From Anaerovibrio sp. (GTDB taxonomy: Bacteria; Bacillota; Negativicutes; Selenomonadales; Selenomonadaceae), in NCBI GenBank assembly GCA_016302095.1, contig JAEDOE010000060.1, positions 1-6,843 of the forward strand: a DNA stretch of 6,843 nt, read 5' to 3'. The translations under genes were made by a program, and so were the position numbers. A model generated the notes under the pieces. The model had not been told where the DNA came from and searched no databases. It saw nothing but the letters and a program-made list of their open reading frames with translations. Numbering within the stretch: the stretch's first letter is position 1; each line of letters opens with the position of its first letter. Shown here one piece after another: positions 1 through 6,173 of the stretch.

Positions 1-962
1 GGCGGCACATAAGGCGTCTGAGCCACCAGTGCCTGCACCTCCACCAGCAGGGGACGGGTCCCCTCCACCGTAGGCACAATGATGCTCCCTGCCTCCTCCG
101 TCCGCTCTGACAGGAACAGCCGGGAGGCATCCGGCACATCCACCAGCCCCGTATCGCGCATCTCAAAGATGCCTATCTCGTTGGTGCTGCCAAAGCGGTT
201 CTTCACCGCCCGCAAAAGGCGGTACTCGGAGTTGCCGCCCCCCTCAAAATACAGCACCGTGTCCACAATATGCTCCAGCACCCTTGGCCCTGCCAGGGTG
301 CCGTCCTTGGTCACATGCCCCACCACGAATACGGCAATGCCGTTGGTCTTGGCCAGCCGCAAGAGCTCCACGGCGCACTCCCTGACCTGGCTGACGCTGC
401 CCGGCGCACTCTGCACATCAGGGCGGAAAACCGTCTGGATGGAGTCCACCACCAGGAGCTCCGGCTTTAGCTGCTCCACATGCTGGCCGATATGCTCAAG
501 GTTCGTCTCGCTGACTGCCAAGAGCCCATCCTGCACCGCTTCCAGCCTGTCAGCACGCATACGCACCTGCCGCACGCTTTCCTCCCCGGTCACATAGAGC
601 ACCTTTTTCCCCATAGCTGCTTCATTGGCACACACCTTCAGGGTAAGGCTGGACTTGCCAATGCCGGGATCTCCCACAATCAGCACCATAGAGCCCGGGA
701 TAATGCCGCCTCCCAGCACCCTGTCCAGCTCCTGGGAGCCCGTAGTCATGCGTGGCAGGTCCTCCACCGTCACCTGGCTGATAGGGCAGGGCCTGCTGCT
801 CTCAGACAGGCCCAGGCTCAGCCCCCGGGACTGGTTCTTTTCCTCACGGACTATTTCCTCCACCATGGTATTCCACTGGCCGCAGCCGGGGCATCTCCCC
901 AGCCATTTTGCTGTATCATAGCCGCAGCTCTGACACACGTACATGGTTTTCTTCTTTGCCAT
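1..962 (-). CDS. radA: DNA repair protein RadA (Sms), C-terminus cut off by the window edge
   Basis: RadA is a RecA-like ATPase that processes recombination intermediates in DNA repair by promoting branch migration. The first 320 residues are visible; the family is usually about 450 residues, so the C-terminal Lon-protease-like domain is mostly missing. Visible in order are an N-terminal zinc finger with C10, C13, C24 and C27, a Walker A motif GDPGIGKS at 97-104, a Walker B-like strand LLVVDS at 169-174, and the RadA signature KNRFG at 254-258. The ATG at 962-960 gives the standard MAKKKTMYVCQSCG start. It follows the stop of the small upstream ORF by 3 nt, so translation is probably coupled. 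The gene is the last visible member of the ctsR unit, which may place it under heat-shock control. The reading frame is intact throughout. The family assignment is near certain. Confidence 0.97.
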   Translation of the reverse strand, partial: MAKKKTMYVCQSCGYDTAKWLGRCPGCGQWNTMVEEIVREEKNQSRGLSLGLSESSRPCPISQVTVEDLPRMTTGSQELDRVLGGGIIPGSMVLIVGDPGIGKSSLTLKVCANEAAMGKKVLYVTGEESVRQVRMRADRLEAVQDGLLAVSETNLEHIGQHVEQLKPELLVVDSIQTVFRPDVQSAPGSVSQVRECAVELLRLAKTNGIAVFVVGHVTKDGTLAGPRVLEHIVDTVLYFEGGGNSEYRLLRAVKNRFGSTNEIGIFEMRDTGLVDVPDASRLFLSERTEEAGSIIVPTVEGTRPLLVEVQALVAQTPYVP

Positions 963-965
963 CAC

Positions 966-1145
966 TCACCGACTCCATCTCTGCCACAGCTTCCCTGCCA
1001 GCCTGATTGTCCATCTGCCCAGCCACACGACGGCAATGCCGAAGCTCAGCAAAAAATTCAGCAGGGAGTCAAGCACCCCGCCGCTCACAGGCATGCTGCC
1101 CCTGCCGCCCAAACTTTGCCTTTTCAAGCTATCGCCCCCCATCAT
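966..1145 (-). CDS. 59-residue putative single-pass membrane protein between ctsR and radA
   Basis: This small ORF is not recognised. Its ATG overlaps the ctsR stop in an ATGA arrangement and its stop lies 3 nt before the radA ATG, so it fills the ctsR-radA gap exactly. A GGAG (1151-1154, minus strand) lies 5 nt upstream of the first ATG; a second ATG follows immediately, giving 58 residues. The first 20 residues are polar and Gly-rich. Residues about 24-42 (VLDSLLNFLLSFGIAVVWL) are hydrophobic enough for one transmembrane helix. The tail from 43 is cationic and Trp-rich (W41, W45, W54, W57; R44, R48, K52, R56, R59). No mcsA-type zinc finger and no kinase motif is present, so it is not a remnant of mcsA or mcsB that I can recognise. 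The close packing and RBS favour a real gene, but it could also be a non-functional linker ORF. Confidence 0.6.
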   Translation of the reverse strand: MMGGDSLKRQSLGGRGSMPVSGGVLDSLLNFLLSFGIAVVWLGRWTIRLAGKLWQRWSR

Positions 1146-1591
1146 GAAAGCTCCGCCAAGGTAGTGAACAACGACCTGACCAGCTTTGTCCGAGGCTCAG
1201 GGGGCATATTCTCATAGGCTGACTTGACCGCCTGCAGCAAAAGGGAACATTCCCTGGTGGAAATCATCTGATGCTGGATGAGATAATGCAGCATCGCCTT
1301 TATCTCCGCAAAATCCGTACCCGCATCAATTTTCTCCAGCATCTCCTGATAAATAATATTCCTGAACGGCACCCGTACCACCCTGATAAAGCCTCCCAGT
1401 CCCCGCCGTGACTCCACGGAAAAGCCCTTGTCATGGGTAAAGCGGGTATTCAGCACATAGCTTATCTGGGAGGGAGCGCAGGATATCTCATCGGCTATAT
1501 CCGTCCGCCTCAGCTCCACCTGCCCGGTCTGCTGCTCTGCCAGCCGTGTCAGGATATAATCCTCTATTAAATCTGCAATATTACTGCTCAT
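1142..1591 (-). CDS. ctsR: CtsR, transcriptional repressor of class III heat-shock genes
   Basis: CtsR is a dimeric winged-helix repressor of clp and related stress genes that releases DNA on heat shock. The 149 residues match the usual length of about 150. The N-terminal helices (ISSN-like MSSNIADLIEDYI) lead to the HTH with the family signature APSQISYVLNTRF at 39-51 and the wing VESRRGLGGFIRV at 59-71. R63 aligns with the arginine that McsB phosphorylates in Bacillus. The C-terminal four-helix domain follows (about 80-149). The start is supported by AAGGTG at 1597-1602, 5 nt upstream of the ATG. The wing's usual tetraglycine is G-L-G-G (L65). GTCAA-type repeats cover the promoter of this gene, which fits autoregulation. 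It heads a unit with the 59-residue ORF and radA. The usual neighbours mcsA, mcsB and clpC are not here. Confidence 0.95.
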   Translation of the reverse strand: MSSNIADLIEDYILTRLAEQQTGQVELRRTDIADEISCAPSQISYVLNTRFTHDKGFSVESRRGLGGFIRVVRVPFRNIIYQEMLEKIDAGTDFAEIKAMLHYLIQHQMISTRECSLLLQAVKSAYENMPPEPRTKLVRSLFTTLAELS

Positions 1592-1616
1592 ACTTACACC
1601 TTATTCCTTAAAACGA

Positions 1617-1668
1617 ATTGACAATTTGACCTTTCCTATATTATATTTGACATTTTGACATTATGCAA
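1617..1668 (-). promoter_or_regulatory. ctsR promoter with four CtsR-type half-sites
   Basis: On the minus strand a -35 TTGCAT (1663-1668) and a perfect -10 TATAAT (1640-1645) are 17 bp apart, giving a start near 1633. Four half-sites read GTCAAA or GTCAAT on the minus strand: 1654-1659, 1646-1651, 1625-1630 and 1617-1622. The first pair fills the -35/-10 spacer. The second pair lies just after the start site. Half-sites within each pair are 8 bp apart start to start, and the inner two are 21 bp apart, close to two helical turns. The classical CtsR operator is a direct heptad repeat RGTCAAA-N3-RGTCAAA with period 10, so the half-site matches the family but the spacing differs. The location over the promoter fits repression of ctsR by its own product. 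Confidence 0.75.
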
Positions 1669-1685
1669 GCACTTTTTTCTCAAAG

Positions 1686-1716
1686 AAAAAACCGCCTGCA
1701 AAATCCTTGCAGACGG
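1686..1716 (-). terminator. Intrinsic terminator of the rsmD-coaD-coiled-coil unit
   Basis: On the minus strand a 10-bp stem (arms 1707-1716 and 1692-1701, one G-U pair) encloses a 5-nt loop and is followed by six U (1691-1686). It lies about 85 nt after the stop of the coiled-coil gene and just before the ctsR promoter, so it separates the two units. On the plus strand one pair becomes a C-A mismatch and the T tract is not adjacent, so it acts mainly leftward. Confidence 0.85.
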
Positions 1717-1800
1717 CTAATCCCGGCGCTGTATAAACAGCGGTATTTATCTTTCTTGATTTTTCTGGATTTGCCATGCCCATCAGCGGCATTGCCCCCA

Positions 1801-2448
1801 TCAGCTGCGGCTGTTGGCAGCGTGAATCTGCTCCTTTGCCTGCTGCATGGCCTGCATGGCACTGCCCACATCATTGTGGATATTCTCCATGGCATTGATG
1901 ATGCCGCCGGCATGATTCTGGATAGCTGCCATGGCTGTGTTCATATTGGCCAGCACATGGTCAAACAGCTGATTTGCATAACGTTCCACATCCGCCTTCA
2001 TCTGGGCAGTCTCGCTTTCGGCAGCCTCCTTCAGCTGTTTTGCCTGCGCCTCCGCCTCTTGTGTCATTTCCTTGGCCTTGGCATTAGCTTCCTCAACGAT
2101 ATTCCTTGCCTGCTCATTGGCCTGCGCCACCAGCGCATGCTCATCCACTGTTTTCTGGGCAAACCGCTTTGCCTTTTCGATAATATCCTCAGCCTCTGTA
2201 TTGGCCTTGGCAATAATCTGCTCCGACTCGGTCCGGGCAGCCCCGATGATCTCGTCCCGGCGGCGGCAGACCTCCATGGCATCGCTGACCTCCCTAGGCA
2301 GCTCCTGGCGCAGCTTGTCCATCAGATGAAAAAGATCATCATCCTTGATCATAACCCTGTCAACAAGAGGCATGCGGCTTGCACCAGCCACATAATTCTC
2401 AATTTCTTCCAATACTGCATCAATCTTCAACATAGCGTCGCCATTCAT
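1801..2448 (-). CDS. Alanine/glutamate-rich coiled-coil protein of unknown function
   Basis: I recognise the type (coiled-coil proteins often labelled ATPase or V/F-type ATP synthase subunit-like, found near coaD in Bacillota) but not a defined function. The 215 residues have no signal peptide and no transmembrane segment. A conserved-looking N-terminal part (about 5-65: LEEIENYV..., LVDRVMIKDDDLFHLMDKLRQELP) is followed by a long helix from about 66 to 160, rich in A, E, Q and K (AARTESEQIIAKANTEAEDI, KAKEMTQEAEAQAKQLKEAA), with heptad spacing typical of a coiled coil. A methionine- and alanine-rich tail ends in AANSRS. There is no Walker motif, so ATPase names are not supported. I chose the ATG at 2448 because AAAAGGTGG (2457-2465) lies 8 nt upstream. 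The in-frame GTG at 2460 overlaps that site. It is third in the rsmD-coaD unit and is followed by the terminator at 1686-1716. A DivIVA-like or scaffold role is possible but unsupported. Confidence 0.85.
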   Translation of the reverse strand: MNGDAMLKIDAVLEEIENYVAGASRMPLVDRVMIKDDDLFHLMDKLRQELPREVSDAMEVCRRRDEIIGAARTESEQIIAKANTEAEDIIEKAKRFAQKTVDEHALVAQANEQARNIVEEANAKAKEMTQEAEAQAKQLKEAAESETAQMKADVERYANQLFDHVLANMNTAMAAIQNHAGGIINAMENIHNDVGSAMQAMQQAKEQIHAANSRS

Positions 2449-2497
2449 TGCAATTACCACCTTTTATATAACACTCAGCTGTGCGAAGCCATTACCG

Positions 2498-2977
2498 TCA
2501 CACAGAATTTTTCCCATTCAGATATTCTACCACCTCATGAGGCACCAGCCGGGAGTAGTCACCCTTGAAGCGGATAATCTCCCTCACCACCGAGGAACTG
2601 TAGCTGTTGTACTCCGGCTTGCCCAGAAGGAACATGGTATCCAGCTCCGGGTGCATGGACTTGATAATCTGCGCCTGCCCCTGCTCGTATTCATAATCCG
2701 TCACGGAGCGCAGCCCCCTGACAATCACCTGGATATGGTTGGCAATCATGTACTCTGCCAGGAGGCCATCAAAGGAAACAACCTTCACATTGGGAAGATC
2801 CGCCACCGCGCTCCTGAGAAGCTCCATGCGCTCCTCCGCCTGCAGGAGGGGCGTCTTTCTGATATTGTTAAAAACGCCGATGTAAAGCTCGTCAAAAATC
2901 CTTGCCGCCCTCTGGAATATATCCACATGCCCCAGGGTAACAGGGTCAAAGCTGCCCGGGCAAATCGCTCTTTTCAT
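2498..2977 (-). CDS. coaD: Phosphopantetheine adenylyltransferase (PPAT)
   Basis: CoaD transfers AMP from ATP to 4'-phosphopantetheine to make dephospho-CoA, the penultimate step of CoA synthesis, in the cytoplasm. The 159 residues match the family length (about 160). The nucleotidyltransferase signature GSFDPVTLGH is at 8-17, with T14, G16 and H17 of the (T/H)xGH motif. IVRGLR at 85-90 and the ATP-loop motif SSSVVRE at 127-133 complete the active site. The ATG overlaps the rsmD stop by 4 bp (ATGA), a common rsmD-coaD arrangement. A 49-nt gap separates it from the coiled-coil gene. The product of the nearby panB pathway feeds into the same cofactor route. Nothing is missing. Confidence 0.98.
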   Translation of the reverse strand: MKRAICPGSFDPVTLGHVDIFQRAARIFDELYIGVFNNIRKTPLLQAEERMELLRSAVADLPNVKVVSFDGLLAEYMIANHIQVIVRGLRSVTDYEYEQGQAQIIKSMHPELDTMFLLGKPEYNSYSSSVVREIIRFKGDYSRLVPHEVVEYLNGKNSV

Positions 2978-3546
2978 TCTGCATCCTCCCTGCCTGCCTC
3001 CGGCGGCAAATGATAAAAACCAATCCGTGTGGTCCTGCCATAGCTCTGCTCCCTGACAAGCCGCAGCCTGCCGGTAGCTGGCAAATCCGCCTCATCGCCC
3101 CCATACTCCACCACCACGATGGCATCAGGAGCCAGTACCTCCCCCTTATCCAGGTATTCCAGCACCCTGTGTGCCAGCCCCTGATGATAAGGTGGATCAC
3201 AAAAAACCAGGTCAAAGCGCTCTCCCTGACCGGCAAGGCGGTGCAAAAGGGCAAAGACATCGCCCTTCAGCACCCTGCACCTGTCAGACAGGCGTGTATG
3301 CTCCGCATTGAAGCTGATAATATCCGCCGTGGCCTTATCGATAAAGACACAGCTGTCAGCGCCCCGGCTCAGGGCTTCCAGCCCCAGTGCCCCGGTACCT
3401 GCAAAAACATCCAGCACCCTGCCGCCTGTATCGCCGCCCAGGATGCTGAAAAGTGACTCCTTCACCCTGTCCGAGGTAGGCCTGGTACTCATTCCCTTTG
3501 GAGTTTTCAGATTGCAGCCCTTGGCTGTACCGGTAATAATGCGCAT
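2974..3546 (-). CDS. rsmD: 16S rRNA (guanine(966)-N(2))-methyltransferase RsmD
   Basis: RsmD uses S-adenosylmethionine to methylate N2 of G966 in 16S rRNA during small-subunit assembly. The 190 residues show the family order: MRIITGTAKG at the N-terminus, TRPTSDRVKESLFSIL at 21-36, the SAM-binding motif VLDVFAGTGALGLEALSRGA at 44-63, the catalytic DPPY at 117-120, and SYGRTTRIGFY at 168-178. The start is supported by GAGG (3554-3557) 7 nt upstream. The stop overlaps the coaD start by 4 bp. It heads the unit rsmD-coaD-coiled-coil gene and has its own promoter at 3577-3605. Confidence 0.97.
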   Translation of the reverse strand: MRIITGTAKGCNLKTPKGMSTRPTSDRVKESLFSILGGDTGGRVLDVFAGTGALGLEALSRGADSCVFIDKATADIISFNAEHTRLSDRCRVLKGDVFALLHRLAGQGERFDLVFCDPPYHQGLAHRVLEYLDKGEVLAPDAIVVVEYGGDEADLPATGRLRLVREQSYGRTTRIGFYHLPPEAGREDAE

Positions 3547-3576
3547 ACAAAAACCTCAAAAAACAAATTCTTTTCT

Positions 3577-3605
3577 ATTCTAACATATTTCCAGCGATAA
3601 TTGAA
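3577..3605 (-). promoter_or_regulatory. Probable rsmD promoter (extended -10)
   Basis: On the minus strand TTCAAT (3600-3605) and TAGAAT (3577-3582) are 17 bp apart, and TGT directly before the -10 gives the TGn extended element. The predicted start is near 3570, about 25 nt upstream of the rsmD ATG. The panB-rsmD gap (3547-3654) shows no convincing intrinsic terminator for panB, so some read-through from panB into rsmD is possible. Confidence 0.6.
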
Positions 3606-3654
3606 TAATTTTTTTAGCCTATATCACGCTAATTAGTATAAATTGTACACCATT

Positions 3655-4482
3655 TTAATACAGACGCTGCAGCACATCATCATCCATCTTAAAGGTATGC
3701 TCCTCCGCCGGATAAGTGCCTGCCTTCACTTCCTCATCATAGGCACGGAAAGCAGCCTTCATCTGCTCCCCCAGCTCCGCAAAATGCTTCACGAACTTCG
3801 GCTTGAAGCCGCTGAACAGCCCCAGCATATCCTGATAAACCAAAATCTGTCCGTCACAGCCGGCACCTGCCCCGATGCCGATGGTCGGGATAGCCAGCTT
3901 GGAGCTGATGAGCTCTGCCAGCTTTGCCGGGATGCACTCCAGTACCACCGCAAAGGCACCTGCCTCCTGAATGGCCAGGGCATCCTCCACCAGCCTCTTG
4001 GCGCCTTCCTCGCTCTTGCCCTGCACCCGGTGCCCACCCAGGGCATTGACGGACTGAGGGGTAAGTCCCAGATGTGCCATCACCGGGATGCCTGCATCGG
4101 TAATCGCCTTGATCTGAGGACAGACTGCCGCGCCCCCTTCCAGCTTGACGGCATTGGCACGGCCTTCCTTCATCAGCCGCCCGGCATTCATCACCGCCTG
4201 CTCCACGGAGACCTGGTAGGACATGAAAGGCATATCGATAACCACCATGGTATCATGGCAGGCACGGGCCACGGCACCGCCAAAGGTAATCATATCCTCC
4301 ATGGTGACAGAGATGGTATCAGGCAGCCCCAGCATCACGTTGCCCAAGGAGTCACCTACCAATATAGCGTTGATACCGGCTTCCTCCTCCAGCCTGGCTG
4401 TGGAATAGTCGTAGCAGGTCAGCATGGAAATCTTCTCGCCCTTCTGCTTCATTGCCAAAAAAGTTGCCACGGTGTTTTTCAT
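3655..4482 (-). CDS. panB: 3-methyl-2-oxobutanoate (ketopantoate) hydroxymethyltransferase
   Basis: PanB transfers a hydroxymethyl group from 5,10-methylenetetrahydrofolate to 2-oxoisovalerate, giving ketopantoate, the first committed step to pantothenate. The TIM-barrel enzyme is 275 residues, about the family length. The metal and substrate residues known in E. coli appear to be present: D44 in [13 protein letters not shown]83 in VIDMP, K113 and E115 in VKLEGG, and the catalytic-region E182 in [24 protein letters not shown] at 137-156 and [18 protein letters not shown] at 201-218 are classic. AAAGGA lies 9 nt upstream of the ATG, which overlaps the stop of the DUF2520 gene (ATGA). panC and panD are not in the window. 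Confidence 0.97.
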   Translation of the reverse strand: MKNTVATFLAMKQKGEKISMLTCYDYSTARLEEEAGINAILVGDSLGNVMLGLPDTISVTMEDMITFGGAVARACHDTMVVIDMPFMSYQVSVEQAVMNAGRLMKEGRANAVKLEGGAAVCPQIKAITDAGIPVMAHLGLTPQSVNALGGHRVQGKSEEGAKRLVEDALAIQEAGAFAVVLECIPAKLAELISSKLAIPTIGIGAGAGCDGQILVYQDMLGLFSGFKPKFVKHFAELGEQMKAAFRAYDEEVKAGTYPAEEHTFKMDDDVLQRLY

Positions 4483-5402
4483 TTTGCTTCGTCCTTTCTC
4501 CCGGCTGGCAGCAGTTCTGCCGCAGCCGCCTCAATACCTTTTCTATATTCCTCATCCAAAAAAGCCCCGATGGAGGTATCATCATAGTCAGCACTCTTTG
4601 CCCTGGCAAGCTTCACAAGCTCCCTGGAAAGCAGCAGATACAAAAGCCTGTCCCGGCTGTCCTCAAAAATTGCCAGGTGCTTTGCCAGCGTCCCGGTGTC
4701 CCCCCGCTGCACAGGCCCTGTCAGTGCCCTGACCGCGCCTTTGTCCGCCACCTGGGAGGCATTGCCCAGAAACAGCGGTGCCAGCGCCTTCTGTGCCGCC
4801 TCCGGCTGGAAGCCGCACTCCATCAGCATGCGCCTGCCTTCCTCAAAGAGTGCCACCACCTGGTTGCTGACAATGGCGGCTGCCGCATGGTACTTCGCCT
4901 TGCAGCCTGCCTCGATAGGCTGCACCTGAAGCCCGGCTTTTCTCAGCCACTCCAGCATAAAATCCCGGCGCCCGGCAGAGCCTTCAAGGGTAAAAAAAAC
5001 ATCCGCCAGCTGGCTATAAGAATGAAACCTGTCGCTTATAGCAAAAAGCGGATGAACTGAATATCCATAGGCTCCTGCCGCCTCAATCCCCGGAAAGGCA
5101 GCCTCTGCCGTCATGGCACCACTGGCATGACAAAAAATCTTTCCCTGAATACTGCCGGCTGACCGGCACAGCTCCCTGTAGCACCCTGCAATGGCATCAT
5201 CGGGAACCGTCAAAAACAGCACATCGCTATCTGCCAGCAAATCACTTGCACACCGGTAAATGTTCGCTGCCGTAAACTCAGCTGCTTCCCTGGCTGACTG
5301 AATATTGCGGCTGTAATAGCCTGTAACTTCAACCCCGTGCAGGCAAAAATACTTTCCCAGGGTAACCCCTGCCTTGCCTGCTCCTATAAAACCAATCTTC
5401 AT
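4479..5402 (-). CDS. Rossmann-like, DUF2520-type oxidoreductase upstream of panB
   Basis: The 307-residue protein has an N-terminal NAD(P)-binding fold with GAGKAG at 7-12 and SR at 31-32 after the second strand, which often goes with NADPH use. The C-terminal helical part carries the motifs I associate with DUF2520 proteins: HPLFAISD 117-124, [11 protein letters not shown] 170-180 and [18 protein letters not shown] 226-243. A 4-bp overlap with panB suggests a role in pantothenate synthesis. Reduction of ketopantoate to pantoate by NADPH is the obvious candidate, since this is the step after PanB. A non-PanE ketopantoate reductase named PanG has been described in Francisella; I cannot establish orthology from sequence alone. 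I chose the ATG at 5402 because GAGAGGTG lies 7 nt upstream. The in-frame extension to 5561 runs through the leader and is not credible. A weak promoter with TAGTAT at 5509-5514, extended by TGG and 17 bp from TTTACT, is possible. Confidence 0.88.
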   Translation of the reverse strand: MKIGFIGAGKAGVTLGKYFCLHGVEVTGYYSRNIQSAREAAEFTAANIYRCASDLLADSDVLFLTVPDDAIAGCYRELCRSAGSIQGKIFCHASGAMTAEAAFPGIEAAGAYGYSVHPLFAISDRFHSYSQLADVFFTLEGSAGRRDFMLEWLRKAGLQVQPIEAGCKAKYHAAAAIVSNQVVALFEEGRRMLMECGFQPEAAQKALAPLFLGNASQVADKGAVRALTGPVQRGDTGTLAKHLAIFEDSRDRLLYLLLSRELVKLARAKSADYDDTSIGAFLDEEYRKGIEAAAAELLPAGRKDEAK

Positions 5403-5405
5403 AAG

Positions 5406-5429
5406 CATCACCTCTCTAGTATGGTGATG
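5406..5429 (-). promoter_or_regulatory. Hairpin over the ribosome binding site of the DUF2520 gene
   Basis: A perfect 7-bp inverted repeat (arms 5423-5429 and 5406-5412, CATCACC and GGTGATG on the minus strand) with a 10-nt loop lies 3 nt before the chosen ATG at 5402. The 3' arm holds the GG of the Shine-Dalgarno AGAGAGGTG and an alternative ATG at 5408. Folding of the mRNA would partly hide the ribosome binding site. Whether it regulates translation is inference. Confidence 0.45.
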
Positions 5430-5549
5430 TGCTGCCCAAAATATCAGGAAAAAACCTTGCAGAAAATCATAGTACAGTTTCCAAACAGAATACCGTCCAT
5501 CTCCTGCAATACTACCACACACGCTGGCAAAAGTAAAGAAGGACACAGC

Positions 5550-5595
5550 AAAAAACGGCACCCGGCAAAGCCCTGCAAGGCTCTGCCGATGCCGT
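5550..5595 (-). terminator. Strong intrinsic terminator of the hemerythrin gene
   Basis: On the minus strand a stem of about 17 bp (arms 5579-5595 and 5555-5572, two G-U pairs and one bulged base) encloses a 6-nt loop and is followed by a run of U (5555-5550). It begins 19 nt after the hemerythrin stop. The plus side also has a T run (5599-5604) three bases after the stem, so it could stop transcription both ways, although no gene needs that on the plus strand. Confidence 0.92.
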
Positions 5596-5613
5596 CCCTT
5601 TTTTCAGGCAGCC

Positions 5614-6015
5614 TTACTTAACTGCCTCGCCAATTTTCTTGTCCATGCCCTTGATATGCCCCTGCAGCCACAGAGCCAGAAAATCCAATATCTCCAGCAG
5701 CCCTTCCTGCTGATTAACATCGATTTCCTTCAGGTTGTAGGACTCCAGCTTATTGATAAACTGGGTATGCTGATGCAGCTGGCTGAAGCGCTTGGAGTAG
5801 TTTATGCTTTTCATATACTCCTCCTCATGGTTGAAATGATACTTGGTATAATCCCTCAGTTCCTCCAGCACCGCCACAATCGCATCATATTTATCCGTCA
5901 CAAACTGATTTGTCAGCAAATCATAGGCACGGTTCGCTATCTCAAAGAGCTTGGCATGCTCCTCATCAATAAAATCAATTCCCGTGTGATATTCCTTGGT
6001 AAACTCATATTTCAT
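5614..6015 (-). CDS. Bacteriohemerythrin (hemerythrin-family di-iron O2-binding protein)
   Basis: Bacteriohemerythrins are cytoplasmic four-helix bundles that bind O2 at a carboxylate-bridged di-iron site and serve in O2 storage, delivery, sensing or detoxification. The 133 residues match the family length. Visible ligands are H20 (IDEEH), H60 and E64 (HFNHEE), H83 (HTQF), H120 and D125 (HIKGMD). Counting from Y73, the expected first His of the HxxxH pair is Gln (Q79), with H81 close by. Six of seven canonical ligands are therefore present. The ATG at 6015 is chosen because GGGGG lies 8 nt upstream; the in-frame TTG at 6030 begins just before that site. A -10 TATAAT lies upstream. The gene stands alone, ended by the terminator at 5550-5595. 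An O2-coping role in an anaerobe is a reasonable inference. Confidence 0.93.
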   Translation of the reverse strand: MKYEFTKEYHTGIDFIDEEHAKLFEIANRAYDLLTNQFVTDKYDAIVAVLEELRDYTKYHFNHEEEYMKSINYSKRFSQLHQHTQFINKLESYNLKEIDVNQQEGLLEILDFLALWLQGHIKGMDKKIGEAVK

Positions 6016-6050
6016 AATTAATGCCCCCAATCTATGATATATGTACCATT

Positions 6051-6056
6051 ATTATA
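6051..6056 (-). promoter_or_regulatory. Probable -10 element of the hemerythrin gene
   Basis: A perfect TATAAT on the minus strand lies 36 nt upstream of the hemerythrin ATG. No good -35 is found at 16-18 bp (GTGCAA or TGCAAT only). This suggests dependence on an activator or a weak promoter. The inverted repeat at 6080-6105 lies just upstream of the -35 position. Confidence 0.55.
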
Positions 6057-6079
6057 CACGATTATTGACAAAATTGCAC

Positions 6080-6105
6080 TATGCCAGAAAAACTAATCTG
6101 GCATA
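6080..6105. repeat. Perfect 9-bp inverted repeat upstream of the hemerythrin promoter
   Basis: Arms TATGCCAGA (6080-6088) and TCTGGCATA (6097-6105) are separated by 8 bp. The centre lies about 40 bp upstream of the hemerythrin -10. The position suits a binding site of a dimeric activator, and the weak -35 fits that. It does not match the FNR or CRP consensus. It carries no U tract and is not a terminator. Confidence 0.5.
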
Positions 6106-6118
6106 AGTCGGAAATTAT

Positions 6119-6173
6119 TTTCTGGAAAATTTCTCAACAAAAGGAAAATTTTTCTTGACAAATTTTCCAGAAA
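6119..6173. repeat. Perfect 14-bp inverted repeat overlapping the tRNA-Gln promoter
   Basis: Arms 6119-6132 (TTTCTGGAAAATTT) and 6160-6173 are exact reverse complements separated by 27 bp. The right arm covers the last base of the -35 and most of the -35/-10 spacer of the tRNA promoter. A third related GGAAAATTT lies between them (6143-6151). Both arms share CCAGA/TCTGG with the repeat at 6080-6105. The role is unknown; an operator or a cruciform-forming AT-rich stem are the simple options. Confidence 0.55.

Noticed and set aside
480..1217. 245-residue open frame on the plus strand
   Set aside because: It is antisense to radA, the 59-residue ORF and the end of ctsR, is rich in His/Pro/Gln/Ala typical of a shadow frame, and has no RBS.
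1663..2568. 301-residue open frame on the plus strand opposite the coiled-coil gene
   Set aside because: Its Leu/His/Cys-rich composition is that of a reverse-strand shadow of a GC-biased coding region; it crosses the ctsR promoter and terminator and has no RBS.
3610..3632. Terminator after panB
   Set aside because: Only a 5-bp AT-rich stem (TTAGC/GCTAA) can form, and on the minus strand it is followed by A residues, not U.
3643..4587. 314-residue open frame on the plus strand opposite panB
   Set aside because: It is antisense to an unmistakable panB, with shadow-like composition and no RBS.
5403..5561. N-terminal extension of the DUF2520 protein by about 50 residues
   Set aside because: The extension has no family resemblance, starts without a clear RBS next to the hemerythrin terminator, and runs through the hairpin and SD of the ATG at 5402, which gives the normal [12 protein letters not shown] start.
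6060..6110. FNR box or sigma-54 promoter for the hemerythrin gene
   Set aside because: No TTGAT-N4-ATCAA is present. TGGCAT followed by TGCA lacks the required -24/-12 spacing.
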